Shown here: one piece after another, positions 49,622-58,505 of the stretch
Numbering within the stretch: the first letter of the stretch is position 1
How the letters are laid out: each line of letters opens with the position of its first letter
From: Clostridiales bacterium
GTDB lineage: Bacteria > Bacillota > Clostridia > Oscillospirales > Oscillospiraceae
Direction: 5' to 3'
NCBI GenBank assembly: GCA_004553495.1
Contig: SFLE01000010.1
Span: 1 to 64,000, forward strand
Length of the DNA: 64,000 bases
Program-made: the position numbers and the translations under genes
The notes under the pieces: generated by a model
The model's input: only the letters and a program-made list of their open reading frames with translations
Told to the model about the DNA's origin: nothing
Databases searched by the model: none

Positions 49622-50918
49622 ATTCTTCCTGCGATATCGAAAGCCCCACGCCGACCGCGGACAGGACCGCAGCGGCAAATGCCAGGGTGTCTATACTGCC
49701 GTATATGAGCGATGCTATAACGCTTACGGCACCGAGGGCTGCGCCGTACCATGCAAGCTTCTGTGCAAGAGGGGCGTTGCCCTTCGTCAGCAGAATAAGC
49801 GCCGCTGCCGCCGCGATAACGGCGAGAATGTGAGCGCCGTAGGTGACTATAAACGAAATGAGCGTTTTGAGATACTGCCCGTGCAGCTCGCGCTCGTGCA
49901 CGCGCGCTGCGTCCAAAAGCTCGGAAACCGTGCTTTCGGCGGTGCCGTAGCCCTCGTCGATGAGCGTTTCACGCGCGCGCTCGACCTTTTCCTGAACAGT
50001 CTCGTAAACGGAAAGCTCCTCAGCCTTGCCATCGAGCTCCTGCTTTTGGGCATCGAGCTGCGCCTTCATGTCGCTTACAGCTTTGCCGTCGGCGTCGAGC
50101 TTGTCGGGACCTGCGTCGATCTCGCCCTTCATGGAGTTTAGCTGCGCCTGTGCGGAGTTTACCTGCGCCTCAGCCTGCGACAGACCCGCCTCGCCCTGCT
50201 GGAGCCGGGTATACGCCGAGTCGAGCTGCTGCTGACCCTCCGCGAGCTGCGCCTCGCCCGCCTGTATCATGCTGCCTGCCATATCAAGCTGCGATTTCAT
50301 CTGCGCGAGCGACTCGTCGGTAATGTCCATTCCCGCCTTGGCGCTGACTATCTTCAGCGCGAGCTTGTGCGGAATGTACTTATCCTCGAGCGCCTTTATA
50401 CCGCTCATGAGCTGCTCGTAAGCCGCCTTGCCCTGTTCGTATTCCTGCTTTTTTGCCTCGAACTCGGCTTTGCCGGACTCGTAAGCCGCTTTGCCGTCGT
50501 TATAGGCAGTCCAGCCGGAATCGAGCTGAGTGCGCCCCTGAGCTATCGCGCCGAGAGCGCCGCTGCCGAGCTGATCCTTTCCTACGCTGTAGGCGATAAG
50601 CTGCTGATTGTAGCCGAGCACATCCTCGTTGTATTTTGCGTTTGCCGCCTCGTAGTCGGCGTAGTCGGAATCATACTGCGCCTTCTGCTCGTCGTAAGCG
50701 GTTTTCTGTTCGTCGTATTGCGCCTTGCCCTCGGACAGCGTTTTTTCGTTATCTTCGAGGTTATCAAGGTTAGCTTTAAAGCGCGTATAGTCCTTGCGCA
50801 CATCGTCTATGGGCTTTATGCCGTCGGTAATGCCGGTAGCGCCGGTCATGAACGCTGTAAGCAGCAGAACGATGGCAAGCACGATGGATATAACGCGCCA
50901 CTGAGTTTTAGAGACCAT
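49620..50918 (-). CDS. Membrane protein with long coiled coil (YhgE/Pip-like ectodomain)
   Basis: 432 residues from ATG 50918 (GGGTGAG upstream). One N-terminal helix (RVISIVLAIVLLLTAFMTGA), then about 300 residues of coiled coil rich in repeated E-x2-Y/K-A-x-Y-E and Q-L-x2-A-Q motifs (SGKAEFEAKKQEYEQGKAAY, LSQAEAQVNSAQAQLNSMKG), then three C-terminal helices. The layout resembles the extracellular coiled-coil parts of YhgE/Pip and of MmpL-like proteins from Firmicutes. Function unknown, likely an envelope protein with a periplasm-side stalk. Confidence 0.78.
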   Translation of the reverse strand: MVSKTQWRVISIVLAIVLLLTAFMTGATGITDGIKPIDDVRKDYTRFKANLDNLEDNEKTLSEGKAQYDEQKTAYDEQKAQYDSDYADYEAANAKYNEDVLGYNQQLIAYSVGKDQLGSGALGAIAQGRTQLDSGWTAYNDGKAAYESGKAEFEAKKQEYEQGKAAYEQLMSGIKALEDKYIPHKLALKIVSAKAGMDITDESLAQMKSQLDMAGSMIQAGEAQLAEGQQQLDSAYTRLQQGEAGLSQAEAQVNSAQAQLNSMKGEIDAGPDKLDADGKAVSDMKAQLDAQKQELDGKAEELSVYETVQEKVERARETLIDEGYGTAESTVSELLDAARVHERELHGQYLKTLISFIVTYGAHILAVIAAAAALILLTKGNAPLAQKLAWYGAALGAVSVIASLIYGSIDTLAFAAAVLSAVGVGLSISQEE

Positions 50919-51090
50919 ATTCTCACCCAAAATTTTTGTTGATAAAAAATTATAACTATATCGTGCCTGAAACTTGTTAACTCAATATGAATTTACGAGA
51001 AAATTTTAACGCAGGGTGCATAAAGGCGTAGTAATTTTGTAACCGGTGTGGTAGAATACTTAAAAGCAAAACAGAAAGAAGATTTAATAT

Positions 51091-52317
51091 ATGAACGCTG
51101 AAAAGATAAAAGACTATGCACGGCTCATAGCGCGCGTCGGTGCAAATGTGCAGCAGGGTCAGGATGTCGTCATTTCCGCCGAGCTCGATCAGCCGGAGTT
51201 TATAGAAGCGCTCGTGGAGCAGTGCTACGAAGCGGGCGCCGCCGAGGTGCGCGTTGAGTGGACGCATCAGCCGCTCAGACTGCTGAATGTGAAATACCAG
51301 ACCGTTGAGCGCCTCGGAACGGTGACCGGCTGGGAGAAGAAGAAAATGCTCTATCGGGCAGAAAAGTTGCCGGCAATGATATATATAGAGTCGGCAGATC
51401 CCTCCGGACTCGACTCTCTCGATCAGGAAAAATGGGGCGAGAGCATCCGGCTGCGCTGGCCAATAGTAAAGCCCATCCGCGACTCGATGGAGAATAAGTA
51501 TCAGTGGTGCATCGCCGCCGTGCCCGGAAAGGCGTGGGCAAGGAAGGTGTTTCCCGATATTCCCGAGGATGAGGCGGTCGAAAAGCTCTGGCAGGCGATA
51601 CTGTACACCTCGCGCGCGGATAACGACGGGGTGAGCGCATGGCGCGAGCACAATGCCGACTTAAAGCGACGCTGCGAGCATCTCAATTCGCTGCATCTGC
51701 GCACTCTGCATTATAAGAGTTCAAACGGCACCGACTTCACCGTCGGGCTCATCCCGCAGGCAAAATTCCTTGCCGGTGCGGAGAAAACGCTCGGGACGGA
51801 TGTAGTGTATAACCCCAATATCCCCAGCGAGGAGGTCTTCACGAGCCCCATGCGCGGCAGCGCCGAGGGCATCGTTTATTCTACCCGCCCGCTGTCCTAC
51901 CGCGGCACGATGATAGAAAACTTCAGCATCCGCTTTGAAAACGGCGCTGTTGCGGAGGTCCACGCGGAAAAGGGCGAGGATGCACTCAAAACGCTCGTCA
52001 ATATGGACGAGGGCTCGAAGATGCTCGGCGAGTGCGCGCTCGTTCCCTATGACAGCCCGATAAGAAACAGCGAGATCATGTTCTATAACACGCTGTTTGA
52101 CGAAAACGCCGCCTGCCATCTTGCTCTCGGCGACGGGTTTGTAAACTGCATCGACGGCTTTGAGAACTACACGCTCGAGCAGTGCCGCAATATGGGCATA
52201 AATAACTCCATGATCCACGAGGACTTCATGATAGGCTCGGAGGATCTCGATATAACGGGCAAAACGGCGGACGGAGAAACCGTGCAGATATTCAAAAACG
52301 GAAACTGGGCGTTTTGA
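51091..52317 (+). CDS. Aminopeptidase M29 family
   Basis: 408 residues, usual length for thermophilic-type M29 metallo-aminopeptidases (AmpS/PepS). Conserved segments include YARLIARVGANVQQGQDVVI at the N-terminus, GSAEGIVYSTRPLSYRG with the first metal Glu, the region LGECALVPYDSPI, FYNTLFDENAACHLALGDGF and INNSMIHEDFMIGSEDLDI, which carry the remaining Glu, His and Asp ligands. Releases N-terminal amino acids from peptides in the cytoplasm. A TGTGGTAGAAT extended -10 lies upstream at about 51047. Confidence 0.94.
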   Translation: MNAEKIKDYARLIARVGANVQQGQDVVISAELDQPEFIEALVEQCYEAGAAEVRVEWTHQPLRLLNVKYQTVERLGTVTGWEKKKMLYRAEKLPAMIYIESADPSGLDSLDQEKWGESIRLRWPIVKPIRDSMENKYQWCIAAVPGKAWARKVFPDIPEDEAVEKLWQAILYTSRADNDGVSAWREHNADLKRRCEHLNSLHLRTLHYKSSNGTDFTVGLIPQAKFLAGAEKTLGTDVVYNPNIPSEEVFTSPMRGSAEGIVYSTRPLSYRGTMIENFSIRFENGAVAEVHAEKGEDALKTLVNMDEGSKMLGECALVPYDSPIRNSEIMFYNTLFDENAACHLALGDGFVNCIDGFENYTLEQCRNMGINNSMIHEDFMIGSEDLDITGKTADGETVQIFKNGNWAF

Positions 52318-52332
52318 GCGCAAGGGTGAGCT

Positions 52333-53007
52333 ATGGATAATGAAAACGAAAAGATAAGATATTCCGTTGGACGGAAAAATTTCTTCGTATGGCTGTCTGT
52401 TGTGCTCATGGCGCTGTCGGCGCTGTGTAGATTTTTCGGCTACTGGGGCTTCTGGTCAAATCAGACCGCGCAGTTTAACATCTTTCAGATAGCCCTGCCG
52501 ATACTGTGCAACATCTTGTTCGCGGTGATAGTTATCTATGCGGGACAACGCTTTTTCAGCCTGACATTCATACCGGTAATGCTGGGAGTGATGTTTTTCA
52601 TCATAAAGGCGTTCGGCTTTGACAGCATATTGCACACGGTGATGTGCGTGTGCCTGTACCTTGCCGTTGCGTTTATATACACGGCTACGGTGTTCGGCGT
52701 GATACGCACAAAGTGGCTGCTTGCGCCCCTGTTCGGGCTGCCGCTGATAGTACATATATTCATTCTGGACAAGGATATGTTTACGCCGAGCAGCGCTGCG
52801 GTACCGCTTAGCGAGTGGTTGCCGGAAATGTCGGTGCTGTGCATTATGGCGGCGCTTTTGTGCATATGCTTTGCCATGAAAAGGCGTGATTTCGCCGCTG
52901 AAAAGGCAAACAGCGCCGAGCAGCAGACCATAGACCTGCTTGTAAGCAATGAGGAACCGCCCGAACAGTCGGGCATCGGTGCACAGGAGGACATGACCGA
53001 TGAGTGA
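52333..53007 (+). CDS. Six-helix membrane protein, unknown function
   Basis: 224 residues with six hydrophobic helices (for example NFFVWLSVVLMALSALCRFF, FIPVMLGVMFFIIKAF) and a charged cytoplasmic tail of about 40 residues (EEPPEQSGIGAQEDMTDE at the end). Overlaps the LRR-protein gene by 8 nt, suggesting a joint function at the membrane. No family recognised. Confidence 0.75.
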   Translation: MDNENEKIRYSVGRKNFFVWLSVVLMALSALCRFFGYWGFWSNQTAQFNIFQIALPILCNILFAVIVIYAGQRFFSLTFIPVMLGVMFFIIKAFGFDSILHTVMCVCLYLAVAFIYTATVFGVIRTKWLLAPLFGLPLIVHIFILDKDMFTPSSAAVPLSEWLPEMSVLCIMAALLCICFAMKRRDFAAEKANSAEQQTIDLLVSNEEPPEQSGIGAQEDMTDE

Positions 53008-54961
53008 AACAAAAAATGCCCGTCCGGACAATGAAAATACCGTTGTAGTCAAAAAGGGAGATATTGAACGCAGACTCAGCATGACGGATGAGGAAAAAAC
53101 GGTGCTCGACACGGTGAATAAAAGCTACCGCGAGTTGTTTGACCCCGAGCTTGAGGAGATACTGCGCGAGACCGAGGGCTACGAGCTCGACCCGCCCGAA
53201 CCTGAGGAGGATACCGATACCGCGGAGGAGGACGATTACGAGGAGCCTGACGAGGAGTCAAGCGCTCAGCGCATCATCCGCGATAACTCCGAAAAGCGCG
53301 ACCGCAAAAAGAAAACAAAGCTCGTCCTCATCGGCTTTGGCATAGTGGCGGTGCTTGCCGTTATCCTCGTTATAATGCTCTCGCTTAGGTCCGGAGATAC
53401 GGATAAAAGCTATGAGGCGGCGTTTAAAGCCGCGCAGGAGTACTATGATGCAGGAGACTACGACAATGCGCTTGCAAAGCTCCGCGAGGCTCTGGAGATA
53501 AAAAAGGAGGACGAGTGCCTCCTGCTCATGAGCCGCTGCTATGAGGCAAAGTACGACTATATAAACGCCATTGCGATACTCGAAAGTTCCACTACCGATA
53601 ACGCTCAGATAAAAAGCGAGATCGAGCGCCTTAAAAAGGCGAAGGAGGACTATGACAGCGGCAAGATAGTCGTCATATGCGGCGAGCAGTACGATGTGGA
53701 GACAACGGTCCTCGACCTTTCAAACAAGGGCGCGGGCAGCGCCGCCCTCAAGGACATAGGAAAGCTCACGGAGCTCACGAGCCTGAAGCTTTCGGATAAC
53801 AAGATAACCACGCTTGACTTCCTAAAGCCCCTCAAGAAGCTCACCTCGCTCGACCTGTCGAACAACAACATATCCGACCTTGGCGCGCTCAAGAAGCTCC
53901 AAAGCCTGAGAACGCTGCACTTAGACGGCAATAAGATAAAGGACTTCAGCCCCCTGTATGACCTCGATGGGCTGTCCATGCTCACCATAAGCAACATGGA
54001 CATAAGCCAGACCCAGCTCAAAAAGCTCAAGGAGGAGCTTCCCGGGTGCATAATCTACAGCGACGATGCCAAGGAGGACATCATCGAGATAAAGCTCGGC
54101 GGCAAAACCTTCAAGAGCAATGTAACGGAGCTTGACCTCTCCGGTTGCAGTGTGCGCGATATATCCGCGCTCTCGGTGTGCACAAAGCTTAAAAAGCTCG
54201 ACCTTTCGGATAACTCCATCTCCGATATAAGCGCGCTCGTTGACCTGCCGGCGCTTACGGAGCTTGACCTCTCTGGCAACCGGATAAGCGATGTCAGCCC
54301 GCTTATGAGCGTTACGGCGCTTGAGTACTTAAACCTTGCGGACAATGACATAAAGTCCGTTGCCGCACTGCGCGAGCTTACGGGGCTCAGAGAGCTCAAC
54401 CTCAGCGGGAATCCCCTCGGCGGCATAGGCACTATAGGAAAGCTCACCTCGCTGAAAACGCTGTGGCTGGATAACGCTGAGCTTGCGGATGCCGACCTTG
54501 AGTCGTTATATTCTCTCAAGAGCCTGAAGCGTCTGAGCATAAAGAATAATCCGGACCTCACCTCATCCGCCGTCGATGCGCTCAAAAAGCAGCTTTCGTC
54601 CTGCACGGTGAGCCATTCCGAGCTCAGAAAGACCATCACCCTCGGCAGCGGCAGCTTCCCCGCCGACAGCGATACGGTCGATGCAAATAACCTCAAGATA
54701 AGCGATATTTCCACCGCGAGCGGGTTTACAAAGGTAAAGCACATGGACCTCAGCTATAACAGCATTTCCAATGTGTCCGCGCTTGCAAACCTCAAAACGC
54801 TCGAGACGCTTGACCTTTCGCACAACCAGATAAGTGATGTGTCCGCGCTTGCGTCGCTTACAAACCTCAAGCAGCTCTGGCTCGGCGGCAATAACCTCAG
54901 CAAGGATCAGATCGCAGCACTGCAGGCGGCTCTGCCGGATTGTTATATAAGTGTTGAATAA
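53000..54961 (+). CDS. Membrane-anchored TPR and leucine-rich-repeat protein
   Basis: 653 residues. An acidic cytoplasmic N-terminus (1-106; EPEEDTDTAEEDDYEEPDEE), one transmembrane helix (107-128), a TPR-like pair (about 135-195; AAQEYYDAGDYDNALAKLRE), then about 400 residues of internalin-type 22-residue LRRs in two blocks, with consensus L-x2-L-x-L-S-D-N-x-I-S-D-I-S-x-L (for example LTSLDLSNNNISDLGALKKL). The LRR part is extracytoplasmic and has no wall anchor. LRR proteins of this type bind proteins or polysaccharides; partner unknown. Co-transcribed with the six-helix protein. Confidence 0.88.
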   Translation: MSETKNARPDNENTVVVKKGDIERRLSMTDEEKTVLDTVNKSYRELFDPELEEILRETEGYELDPPEPEEDTDTAEEDDYEEPDEESSAQRIIRDNSEKRDRKKKTKLVLIGFGIVAVLAVILVIMLSLRSGDTDKSYEAAFKAAQEYYDAGDYDNALAKLREALEIKKEDECLLLMSRCYEAKYDYINAIAILESSTTDNAQIKSEIERLKKAKEDYDSGKIVVICGEQYDVETTVLDLSNKGAGSAALKDIGKLTELTSLKLSDNKITTLDFLKPLKKLTSLDLSNNNISDLGALKKLQSLRTLHLDGNKIKDFSPLYDLDGLSMLTISNMDISQTQLKKLKEELPGCIIYSDDAKEDIIEIKLGGKTFKSNVTELDLSGCSVRDISALSVCTKLKKLDLSDNSISDISALVDLPALTELDLSGNRISDVSPLMSVTALEYLNLADNDIKSVAALRELTGLRELNLSGNPLGGIGTIGKLTSLKTLWLDNAELADADLESLYSLKSLKRLSIKNNPDLTSSAVDALKKQLSSCTVSHSELRKTITLGSGSFPADSDTVDANNLKISDISTASGFTKVKHMDLSYNSISNVSALANLKTLETLDLSHNQISDVSALASLTNLKQLWLGGNNLSKDQIAALQAALPDCYISVE

Positions 54962-55085
54962 AAAAATTAGAACAAATTTTGAATTTTAAAGCAAATTACA
55001 CAAAAGCCCCTTTTAATTTACAACAGCTTATGCTATACTGGACACAGCAGGAGAGATCCTGCAAAGCAGAAAGGAGCCGGCACTT

Positions 55086-55628
55086 ATGAAATTCACTTTT
55101 ACCGAAAAAAAGATGGGCACCTCCGAAGAGCTGAGAGCCTATACGGAACGCAAGGTCGGAAAGCTGGACCGTCTCTTTAAAACAGAAAGCAGCGCAAGCG
55201 TCACATTCAGCATGGAGCGCGGAAGATTTCTGGCTGAGATAACGGTTTCAAACAACGGGCTTTATTACAGAGCCAGCGAGCTTACAAACGATATGTACGC
55301 TTCCGTTGATTCGGGTGTCGCAGCCATCGAGCGCCAGATCCGCAAGAACAAGACCCGCCTTGAGAAACGGCTCAGAGAAGGCGCGCTTGAGCGCGAGGTA
55401 AGACCGGAGTATGTACCGGTCGAGGAGGAAGAGACTGAGGAGTTCAAGATCGTCCGCAGCAAGCGCTTCCCCATAAAGCCCATGTCGCCCGAGGAAGCCA
55501 TCCTCCAGATGAACCTGCTTGAGCACGAGTTCTTCGTGTTCCGCAACGAGCAGGAGGAGGGCGCCGTCTCAGTAGTGTATCGCCGCAAAAACGGCGGCTA
55601 CGGTCTTATAAGCGACGACGCGGAATAA
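55086..55628 (+). CDS. hpf: Ribosome hibernation promoting factor, long form
   Basis: 180 residues, the long HPF of Firmicutes. The N-terminal RaiA-like domain (MKFTFTEKKMGTSEELRAYTER, KNKTRLEKRLRE) binds the ribosome decoding centre; the C-terminal domain (RSKRFPIKPMSPEEAILQMN, GLISDD) dimerises and joins 70S into 100S ribosomes. AAAGGAGCCGG precedes the ATG. TGCTATACT at 55031-55039 is a possible extended -10 promoter. Confidence 0.97.
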   Translation: MKFTFTEKKMGTSEELRAYTERKVGKLDRLFKTESSASVTFSMERGRFLAEITVSNNGLYYRASELTNDMYASVDSGVAAIERQIRKNKTRLEKRLREGALEREVRPEYVPVEEEETEEFKIVRSKRFPIKPMSPEEAILQMNLLEHEFFVFRNEQEEGAVSVVYRRKNGGYGLISDDAE

Positions 55629-55643
55629 AATTTAAATTTAAAC

Positions 55644-55672
55644 GCTGCACCGCCTAAGGGCGGTGCAGTTTT
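55644..55672 (+). terminator. Terminator of hpf
   Basis: CTGCACCGCC and GGCGGTGCAG around TAAG, followed by TTTT. Confidence 0.85.
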
Positions 55673-55683
55673 GAGGATAAGGT

Positions 55684-56598
55684 ATGAATTACACGGAAGT
55701 AACGATACAGTGCGATAACGATAATATCGACTCCGTCTGCGACAGGCTCACCGCCATGGGTGTGAGCGGCTTCGTCATCGAAAACGAGTCCGACTTTAAG
55801 CAGTTTCTCGAAAATAACCGCCAGTACTGGGACTATGTTGACGACTCGCTCGAGGAAAGCTATAAGGGCGTTTCCCGCGTTAAGTGCTATCTTGAGGACG
55901 GCGCAGATGGCGAGAAGCTGCTGAGCGAGATAAAAAGCCGGTTTGAGGTGACGACCGCGCCGGTGTGCGACGCCGATTGGGAAAATAACTGGAAGCAGTA
56001 TTACCAGCCGCTCGAGATAGGCGAAAAGCTGCTGGTGGTTCCCGAGTGGATAGAGTGCAGCGAGGAGGGGCGAGTGCCCCTGCGCCTTGACCCGGGGCTT
56101 CTGTTCGGCACCGGTTCGCACGCCACAACGCGTATGTGCCTTGCCGCGCTTGAGAAATATGCCGGAGCGGGAGTTAAGGCGCTCGACCTCGGCTGCGGCA
56201 GCGGTATTCTCGGCATCGGAGCCATCGTTTTGGGCAGTGCCTTCTGCACCGCCTGCGACATTGACCCGAAGGCGCCCGACACCGTGATGGAAAACGCGGC
56301 GTTAAACGGCATCGGCAGCGACAGGATGAAGGTGCTCGCCGGAGATATAATCGGCGATGCCGCACTGAGAAAAAGCCTCGGTGCGGGGTACGATGTCGTG
56401 CTTGCGAATATCGTGTCGGATGTTATAATCCCGCTTGCGCCGTTCGTGCGCGGCTTCATGGCGCCCGACGGAGTGTTCATAGCCTCGGGCATAATCGACG
56501 GCAGGGAAGCCGAGGTCGCGGCAGCTCTGAAAGCCGCCGGACTTGAGATAACCGCGCACCACCATGAGGAGGAATGGCACTGCTTTGAGTGCAGATAA
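55684..56598 (+). CDS. prmA: Ribosomal protein L11 methyltransferase
   Basis: 304 residues. N-terminal substrate-recognition domain (MNYTEVTIQCDNDNIDSVCD) and the AdoMet domain with DPGLLFGTGSHATTRMCL, LDLGCGSGILGIGAIVLG (motif I) and VLANIVSDVIIPLAP (the N-I-V motif of PrmA). Trimethylates ribosomal protein L11. AGGATAAGGT lies before the ATG. rsmE follows 386 bp downstream, a common PrmA neighbour. Confidence 0.96.
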   Translation: MNYTEVTIQCDNDNIDSVCDRLTAMGVSGFVIENESDFKQFLENNRQYWDYVDDSLEESYKGVSRVKCYLEDGADGEKLLSEIKSRFEVTTAPVCDADWENNWKQYYQPLEIGEKLLVVPEWIECSEEGRVPLRLDPGLLFGTGSHATTRMCLAALEKYAGAGVKALDLGCGSGILGIGAIVLGSAFCTACDIDPKAPDTVMENAALNGIGSDRMKVLAGDIIGDAALRKSLGAGYDVVLANIVSDVIIPLAPFVRGFMAPDGVFIASGIIDGREAEVAAALKAAGLEITAHHHEEEWHCFECR

Positions 56599-56674
56599 AT
56601 AAAAAACGCCATTGGGCGGATTCAGGTAAGGAGAAATCGGTTTTGACCGGCTCTTTTCCGCCCATACTGCACAA

Positions 56675-56720
56675 AAATCTCCGGTAATACACAAAATATT
56701 GCCGGAGATTTGTTGTTTTG
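56675..56720 (+). terminator. Hairpin downstream of prmA
   Basis: AAATCTCCGGTAAT and ATTGCCGGAGATTT (56675-56711) form a 14-bp stem with G-U pairs, followed by TGTTGTTTTG. Another inverted pair GGGCGGA/TCCGCCC brackets 56616-56664. Together they mark the end of the prmA transcript. Confidence 0.7.
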
Positions 56721-56743
56721 AATTCGCCCGCGAGGGCGTTTTT

Positions 56744-56896
56744 TTATTCAGGTATAAACCGTATGGCGCAGCTTTTGGGGCTGCGTTTTATTACGCACAG
56801 GTTCGGCACATTCGGCTCCGGCGGCTCGGGAACCGGCAGAGCCTCGTCGGACGCGGTAACGCGCTGCCACACGCTTTCAAAGTTTTCAAGATCCAT
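56744..56896 (-). CDS. Small protein (50 residues), possibly truncated ferritin-like family member
   Basis: ATG at 56896 with GCGGTGAAGCG upstream. The product begins MDLENFESVWQRVTASD, which resembles the W-x-R-V-T start of ferritin-like proteins common in gut Firmicutes, then a Pro/Glu stretch (PVPEPPEPNVP) and ends KSCAIRFIPE. The expected helical body is missing, so it is either a distinct small protein or a remnant. It lies between prmA and rsmE on the other strand. Confidence 0.5.
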   Translation of the reverse strand: MDLENFESVWQRVTASDEALPVPEPPEPNVPNLCVIKRSPKSCAIRFIPE

Positions 56897-56984
56897 AACG
56901 CTTCACCGCTATATAGTATGCGCCGCTTGAAAAAATGTGCCGATTGTGAGATAATACAGGAACATTGCTTGCGAGGTGTTATTT

Positions 56985-57716
56985 ATGCCGAGATTTTTTG
57001 CTCTTGGAACCAATCTGCTGGGCGGCAGAGCCATAATACGCGGCAGAGACGCGGAACACATAAAGGTGCTGCGCCTGCGTGTAGGCGAGGAAATGACGAT
57101 ATGCGACGGTAAAGGCACCGATTACAAATGCCGCCTTGTGCGCTCGGATAGGGACGAGGCTGAGGCGGAGATAGTCGAGGTCGTGCCGTGCGCAGCCGAG
57201 CCTACGGTAAAGGTGCGCGTGCTGTGCGGCCTGCCGAAGGGCGACAAGACCGATTATATAATACAGAAAAGCGTCGAGGCTGGCGCGCACGAGATATTCT
57301 TTTTCCGCTGCGACCGCGTAGTTCAGCGCACCGAGGGCGTTGCAAAAAAGCTCGAGCGCTGGAACAGGATAAGCGAGGAGGCTGCAAAGCAGTCGGGCAG
57401 GGGCATAATACCCGAGGTAAAGTGGCTCGACAGCTATGTCGAGGCGCTCGATGCCGCCAATACGACCGATGCCGTGTTCTTTATGTACGAGACCGGCGAG
57501 CGCGAGGGACTGCGCGCGGCGCTCAGGGGCGCCGAAAAGCTCGGCACCGCGGCGATTATAACCGGTCCCGAGGGCGGCTTTGAAGCATACGAGGCGGACA
57601 TGGCGCGCAAGCTCGGTATGCACATATGCTCCATGGGCTCGCGTATACTCCGGTGCGAGACGGCTCCCATAGTCGCGCTCACGGCGCTGATGTACGAAAG
57701 CGGAAACCTTGAATGA
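56985..57716 (+). CDS. rsmE: 16S rRNA (uracil1498-N3)-methyltransferase
   Basis: 243 residues from ATG 56985 with GAGGTG 8 nt upstream. SPOUT-family features: PRFFALGTNLLGGRAIIRG N-terminal PUA-like domain, LPKGDKTDYIIQKSVEAG, ISEEAAKQSGRG, and the knot motifs IITGPEGGFEAYEADMA and LGMHICSMGSRILRCETAPI. Methylates U1498 of 16S rRNA. Usual partner of prmA. Confidence 0.96.
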   Translation: MPRFFALGTNLLGGRAIIRGRDAEHIKVLRLRVGEEMTICDGKGTDYKCRLVRSDRDEAEAEIVEVVPCAAEPTVKVRVLCGLPKGDKTDYIIQKSVEAGAHEIFFFRCDRVVQRTEGVAKKLERWNRISEEAAKQSGRGIIPEVKWLDSYVEALDAANTTDAVFFMYETGEREGLRAALRGAEKLGTAAIITGPEGGFEAYEADMARKLGMHICSMGSRILRCETAPIVALTALMYESGNLE

Positions 57717-57771
57717 GCAGAAAGAAGCGTGCCATACCGGCTATAACGATGACGGCACTGCATTCAAATGA

Positions 57772-57802
57772 AAAACAGGACTGCATTGCAGTCCTGTTTT
57801 TT
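57772..57802 (+). terminator. Terminator of rsmE
   Basis: AAAACAGGACTGCA and TGCAGTCCTGTTTTTT form a 12-14-bp stem with T tract; also faces the convergent gene at 57815. Confidence 0.93.
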
Positions 57803-57814
57803 GCTTATATGCTT

Positions 57815-58411
57815 TTATTTCTTAGTGTTGTCTCTGATGCCGCGGGTGTTGGTAACGAGCTCGCCGAATGCCGCGATCGACAGACCGGTGAGGTAAGAGG
57901 TAACGCCGCCGGTGAGGAATATCAGTATGAATCTGCCGAAATCGAACTCGCTCGAGCTGCCGCCGAAGATATAGTCGATGGAAACGGTCTTGCCGAAGGC
58001 GATGGCAAGGATGAGCGAGAGAATGAGTCCGAGGATGAAAACTATCGGAGCCATTATCCTGAGCGTTTTGCCGGGATCGGCGTAGATCTTGCCAAGGAAG
58101 CCGATATCGCCGTTTGCAGCGAACGCAGAGGGACCGCGGGTGTACTGCGGCGGGGTGTACTGCGGGGCACCGTTGGGAGCGGCATAGCCCGCATTGGGGG
58201 CGGAGTAGCCCGCGTTCGGAGCGCCGCCTGCGGCGGAATTGGGAGCCGATGCGCGCTCATCCTGATAATACTGACCGTTGTACTCCTTGAGCATCCCCTG
58301 CACCCAAAGGCGCTGGAAATCCTCGTCGGAAACATACTTGAACCAGCCGAAATCATCGTGGCTGGGGAAGTTTGCAGAGGAGCCCTGCATAGAATAGATC
58401 TTTCTGCCCAT
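57815..58411 (-). CDS. Membrane protein with GYF-like N-terminus, unknown function
   Basis: 198 residues. The N-terminal part (DDFGWFKYVSDEDFQRLWVQ, GMLKEYNGQYYQ) is a short tryptophan/tyrosine-rich module, followed by a Pro/Ala/Tyr-rich linker with the repeats NAGYSAPNAGYAAPNGAPQY. Two transmembrane helices follow (MAPIVFILGLILSLILAIAF, FILIFLTGGVTSYLTGLSI). GAGG RBS before the ATG. Similar linker plus helix proteins are common in clostridia; function unknown. Confidence 0.78.
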   Translation of the reverse strand: MGRKIYSMQGSSANFPSHDDFGWFKYVSDEDFQRLWVQGMLKEYNGQYYQDERASAPNSAAGGAPNAGYSAPNAGYAAPNGAPQYTPPQYTRGPSAFAANGDIGFLGKIYADPGKTLRIMAPIVFILGLILSLILAIAFGKTVSIDYIFGGSSSEFDFGRFILIFLTGGVTSYLTGLSIAAFGELVTNTRGIRDNTKK

Positions 58412-58505
58412 AAATTATCCTCCGTTTAAAATTTATTTCTCACAGAATAATTATACAAAAGAATCGGCGCACCGACAAGCGCAAAAACTGTCGTTAAGTG
58501 CGCAA

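Noticed and set aside
57713..58429. A 238-codon + strand frame starting at the rsmE stop (ATGA overlap)
   Set aside because: It runs straight through the rsmE terminator hairpin and then opposite a well-formed - strand membrane-protein gene. Coupled start is coincidence.
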